Positions 60,956 through 64,000 of a DNA stretch of 64,000 nt are shown here, piece by piece (within the stretch, counting starts at the first letter, position 1; each line of letters begins with the position of its first letter). Source of the stretch: an uncultured Bacteroidota bacterium (lineage in GTDB: Bacteria > Bacteroidota > Bacteroidia > Flavobacteriales > Flavobacteriaceae); assembly GCA_913047695.1 (NCBI GenBank), contig CAJWUI010000008.1, positions 1 to 64,000 of the forward strand. Direction: 5' to 3'. Under the pieces are notes generated by a model, which was not told the origin of the DNA, ran no database searches, and was given only the letters and a program-made list of their open reading frames with translations. The translations under genes and the position numbers were made by a program.

Positions 60956-61894
60956 ATGAGTTTAATTACCTATTTATTCGTTCTTTTTTTGTTACTGCTT
61001 ATTTTATCTGGTGTATTTGTTGTAAAACAACAAACAGCTGGAATAATTGAACGCTTTGGTAAATTTACATCAATTAGACAATCAGGGCTACACTACAGAA
61101 TTCCATTAATTGATAAAATTGCTGGGCGGCTTAGTTTAAGGATTTTACAATTGGATGTTATTGTAGAAACGAAGACAAAAGATGATGTTTTCGTCAAACT
61201 TAAGGTCTCTGTTCAGTATAAGGTTGTTAAAGAAAAAGTCTATGATGCTTTTTACAAACTTGACTATCCACAAGATCAAATAACCTCATACGTTTTTGAC
61301 GTAGTTAGGGCCGTTGTTCCAAAGATGAAGCTCGATGATGTTTTCGAAAAAAAGGATGAAATTGCTAATGCCGTTAAAGGGGAATTGAATGACGCTATGA
61401 TTAATTATGGATACGATATTATCAAAGCTCTTGTTACAGATATTGATCCAGATACTGAGGTAAAAGCTGCTATGAATAGAATAAACGCCGCTGAACGCAA
61501 AAAAGTTGCTGCACAATATGAAGGAGACGCAGAGCGTATTCTTATTGTTGAAAAAGCAAAGGCAGAAGCTGAAAGTAAACGTCTACAGGGTCAGGGAATA
61601 GCGGATCAAAGAAGGGAAATTGCGCGGGGCCTTGAGGAGTCGGTTGACGTTCTCAATAAAGTTGGTATAAATTCTCAGGAAGCCTCAGCCCTGATCGTAG
61701 TTACCCAACATTATGATACACTTCAATCAATTGGAGGAGAAACAAACACAAATTTGATATTGCTCCCTAACTCTCCTCAAGCCGGAAGTGAAATGTTAAA
61801 TGACATGGTGGCTTCTTTTACTGCAAGTAATCAAATAGGTGAGGCAATGAAAAAGCAAGGTTTGAAAACTAAAAAATCAGAGGAAAAAGATTAA
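60956..61894 (+). CDS. SPFH/band 7 (stomatin-like) membrane protein
   Basis: A 312-residue protein with one N-terminal transmembrane helix (LITYLFVLFLLLLILSGVFVV, about 3-22), the SPFH core (VVKQQTAGIIERFGKFTSI, GLHYRIPLIDKI, VFDVVRAVVPKMKLDDVFEKKDEI) and a long charged coiled coil (AERILIVEKAKAEAESKRLQGQG). Such stomatin/HflK-like proteins form oligomeric membrane microdomains. In the gltX-SPFH-glnS neighbourhood of Flavobacteriia it is conserved. Convergent with glnS. Confidence 0.93.
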   Translation: MSLITYLFVLFLLLLILSGVFVVKQQTAGIIERFGKFTSIRQSGLHYRIPLIDKIAGRLSLRILQLDVIVETKTKDDVFVKLKVSVQYKVVKEKVYDAFYKLDYPQDQITSYVFDVVRAVVPKMKLDDVFEKKDEIANAVKGELNDAMINYGYDIIKALVTDIDPDTEVKAAMNRINAAERKKVAAQYEGDAERILIVEKAKAEAESKRLQGQGIADQRREIARGLEESVDVLNKVGINSQEASALIVVTQHYDTLQSIGGETNTNLILLPNSPQAGSEMLNDMVASFTASNQIGEAMKKQGLKTKKSEEKD

Positions 61895-61898
61895 TATA

Positions 61899-63563
61899 TT
61901 ATTTAGTCTTGGACCATGTGTCTCTTAATCCAACTGTTTTGTTAAAAATGAGATTATTTGCACGGCTTTCGTTATCGGCTACAAAATATCCTAAACGTTG
62001 AAATTGAAACCTGTCACCTGGTTTTGATGAGATTAAACTGGGCTCCACCCTTGCGTCTATAACTTTTAATGAGCTTTCATTTAAAAATAATTTAAAATTT
62101 TCCTTTTCTTTATCAGGAGCAGATATATTGAATAAACGGTCGTAAACTCTTACCTCTGCATTTATTGAGTCTCTCTGGGTTACCCAATGCAGGGTCCCTT
62201 TTACTTTCCTTTTACTTGCATCACTCCCTGAGCCACTTTTACTTTCAGGGTCATATGTGCACAGAACCTCTTTTATATTTCCCTCGGTGTCTTTGACAAT
62301 TGATTCGGCTTTAATAATGTATGCATTTTTTAAACGAACCTCTTTGCCTAAGGAAAGACGAAAAAACTTTCTGGTTGCCTCCTCTTTAAAATCCTCTTTT
62401 TCGATGTAAAGATGTTTTGAAAACGGGAACTGTCTTTTTCCAGAATTTGGGTTCTGAGGGTTTATCTCTCCCTCTAATGTCTCAGTTTTATCTTCCGGAT
62501 AATTAACTATAGTTAATTTAAGTGGTTCTAAAACGGCCATTACCCTTGGAGATGTTTCATTTAGATCTTCTCTTATCGAATGCTCTAATAACGACAGATC
62601 AATTACATTCTCTCGTTTTGCTACTCCTGCTGTTTCTACAAAGTTTTTTAATGAAGCGGGGGTATAGCCCCGCCTTTTTAATCCAGATATAGTCGGCATT
62701 CTTGGGTCGTCCCAGCCTTTTACGTGTCCTTCCTCTATTAGTTCAAACAACTTTCTTTTGCTTGTAACAGTAAAAGATAAATTCATCCTGGCAAATTCTC
62801 TTTGTTTAGGACGTAATGGTTTTTTTTTACCCAATGCATCTAGAAACCAGTCATAAAGGTCTCTATGGGGTTTAAATTCTAACGAACATAGTGAATGAGA
62901 AATTTGTTCAATGTAGTCTGACTGACCGTGTGTCCAGTCATACATTGGATAGATACACCAATTCTTACCTGTTCTATGGTGCTTCTTAAATAAAATCCTA
63001 TACATAATTGGATCTCTCATAAGCATATTGGAAGAGGACATGTCGATTTTTGCCCTTAAAACGTGCTCTCCTTCCTTAAATTCTCCCAATTTCATTTTTG
63101 AAAATAACTCTTGATTTTCTTTTATAGTTCTATTTCTAAAAGGACTGTTTACACCAGGTTGTGTTGGTGTTCCTTTTTGTTCAGCTATAGTTTCCGAGGA
63201 CTGCGAGTCAACGTATGCTTTTCCTTTCGAAATAAGGTCGTTGGCCCAAAAAAAAAGCTGTTCAAAATAATCTGACGCATAACACTCCTTATCCCACTTA
63301 TACCCCAGCCATAATATGTTTTCTTTAATCGCGTCTACATACTTCTGTTCTTCTTTAGCTGGATTCGTGTCATCAAACCTTAGGTTAACAGGGGCTTTAT
63401 ATTTTTTCCCTAAGTTAAAATTTAAACATATTGCCTTAACATGTCCTATGTGTAAAAACCCGTTTGGCTCTGGAGGAAACCTAAACTTTATTTGATTCTT
63501 TGAGTAGTCTGACCTGAGGTCATCTTCAATAATATGCTCTATGAAGTGTAAAGCTTTAGCCAT
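61899..63563 (-). CDS. glnS: Glutamine-tRNA ligase
   Basis: A 554-residue class I synthetase: PPEPNGFLHIGH (30-41) and the KMSK-equivalent TSKRKLF near residue 265 are typical of GlnRS, and DWTHGQSDYIEQISHSLCSLEF is the GlnRS/GluRS block. Two beta-barrel anticodon domains are at the C-terminus. It charges tRNA-Gln directly. A TATCTTTA box is present on the minus strand 11 bp before the start. Confidence 0.98.
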   Translation of the reverse strand: MAKALHFIEHIIEDDLRSDYSKNQIKFRFPPEPNGFLHIGHVKAICLNFNLGKKYKAPVNLRFDDTNPAKEEQKYVDAIKENILWLGYKWDKECYASDYFEQLFFWANDLISKGKAYVDSQSSETIAEQKGTPTQPGVNSPFRNRTIKENQELFSKMKLGEFKEGEHVLRAKIDMSSSNMLMRDPIMYRILFKKHHRTGKNWCIYPMYDWTHGQSDYIEQISHSLCSLEFKPHRDLYDWFLDALGKKKPLRPKQREFARMNLSFTVTSKRKLFELIEEGHVKGWDDPRMPTISGLKRRGYTPASLKNFVETAGVAKRENVIDLSLLEHSIREDLNETSPRVMAVLEPLKLTIVNYPEDKTETLEGEINPQNPNSGKRQFPFSKHLYIEKEDFKEEATRKFFRLSLGKEVRLKNAYIIKAESIVKDTEGNIKEVLCTYDPESKSGSGSDASKRKVKGTLHWVTQRDSINAEVRVYDRLFNISAPDKEKENFKLFLNESSLKVIDARVEPSLISSKPGDRFQFQRLGYFVADNESRANNLIFNKTVGLRDTWSKTK

Positions 63564-63621
63564 AGATTTTTTTGTAAAGATAATGAATGCATTTGTTGAA
63601 AGAAAACAAGAAAACAGTCTT

Positions 63622-63629
63622 TATATTTG
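63622..63629 (+). promoter_or_regulatory. -7 box TATATTTG for folB
   Basis: Exact TAnnTTTG, ending 9 bp before ATG 63639, so the mRNA leader would be at most a few bases. Confidence 0.5.
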
Positions 63630-63638
63630 CACTGCGTT

Positions 63639-64000
63639 ATGGACAAAATATATTTAAAGAACATAAAAGTTTATGCATACCATGGTTGCATGGAAGAAGA
63701 AAAAAAAATAGGTAGTGATTATATAGTTAATCTTGTTGTTCACACAGATTTGAGTTTGTCTTGTAAATCCGACGAATTAAAAGACACCGTTGACTATGTT
63801 GTTCTGCTCGACATTGTAAAAAACCAAATGAAAGCGAGGGCCAACCTTTTAGAAAATGTTGCAGACAGAATTGTAAACAAAATAGTTTCCCAATTACCTT
63901 CTGTTAAAAAGGCTGTTGTTAGGATAGCAAAAATTAATCCTCCCATCAATGGAGATATAGATGAAGTTATGATAAGACGAGAAAAAAAGAGAGAAAAGAC
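63639..64000 (+). CDS. folB: Dihydroneopterin aldolase FolB (partial)
   Basis: The first 120 codons of a FolB-type aldolase: MDKIYLKNIKVYAYHGCMEEE with the characteristic YHGC/V, DLSLSCKSDELKDTVDYVVL, ENVADRIVNKI and AVVRIAKINPPI. It forms 6-hydroxymethyldihydropterin in folate synthesis. The frame is open to the right edge; the visible part covers essentially the whole domain, so only the tail is missing. Confidence 0.95.
   Translation, partial: MDKIYLKNIKVYAYHGCMEEEKKIGSDYIVNLVVHTDLSLSCKSDELKDTVDYVVLLDIVKNQMKARANLLENVADRIVNKIVSQLPSVKKAVVRIAKINPPINGDIDEVMIRREKKREK

Noticed and set aside
1-64000. tRNA, rRNA, riboswitch or known small RNA genes
   Set aside because: I found no cloverleaf with a T-loop GTTCRANNC pattern in intergenic DNA, and no recognisable riboswitch core; intergenic gaps are mostly under 180 bp.

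Overview
The window is AT-rich chromosomal DNA from a marine-type member of the Flavobacteriia (Bacteroidota). The evidence is lineage-typical gene content: the gliding/type IX secretion genes gldH and sprE/porW, DUF4292, DUF4837, DUF6341 and DUF6168 proteins, an atpB-E-F-H-A-G cluster without beta and epsilon genes, and HU-CCDC81/SPOR architecture. Shine-Dalgarno sequences are absent, starts are A-rich, and promoters read TTG-N20-TAnnTTTG. I saw no tRNA, rRNA, CRISPR array, transposase or prophage gene.

Region 1 (1-16.6 kb) is accessory DNA. It is a dense array of small exported proteins drawn mainly from two unrelated ligand-pocket folds. Nine are NTF2/SnoaL-like proteins. Six are ~230-265-residue proteins that look like two ferredoxin-like (dimeric alpha/beta-barrel) repeats, accompanied by one DUF4242 protein. 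Most start behind the same upstream module, a TTTGTATATTG box followed by a leader ending in ACTATAAATCAATTAAAATG. The first 5.3 kb adds a second repeat (box A) with a partly covarying inverted repeat. Near-identical CCCTCC/GGAGGG terminators separate many of the genes. A TrhA/hemolysin III membrane protein, a DUF6090-like protein, an InlB-repeat lipoprotein and a leucine-rich-repeat lipoprotein are interspersed. I know of no described function for this array, and it is the best candidate here for an undescribed system.

Region 2 (16.7-32.7 kb) is envelope and housekeeping: two outer-membrane beta-barrel proteins (one LpxR-like), enoyl-CoA hydratase and QueD, the trhO-gldH-PBP1A group, an M24 peptidase, recA, a PlsC-type acyltransferase, trpS, a SPOR protein, and the dut-DUF4292-envC group.

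Region 3 (32.8-36.9 kb) is a compact three-gene catabolic operon: a GH63-type glucosyl/mannosylglycerate hydrolase, a sodium:solute symporter and a glycerate kinase. Together they suggest import and breakdown of a glycerate-containing compatible solute.

Region 4 (36.9-46.9 kb) holds the ATP synthase cluster, a DUF6168 membrane gene broken by a frameshift at an A10 run, AtpZ, a bactofilin and SprE/PorW, then a PaaE-like reductase and a DUF6341 protein.

Region 5 (46.9-64 kb) holds purD, a short surface-polysaccharide operon (M23 peptidase, GH3-type ligase, glycosyltransferase, pyruvyltransferase), tatA, DUF4837, pgk, holB, a methyltransferase, mnmG, ybeY, gltX, an SPFH protein, glnS and the start of folB. 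Two parS-like 16-mers flank mnmG, suggesting the origin-proximal part of the chromosome.
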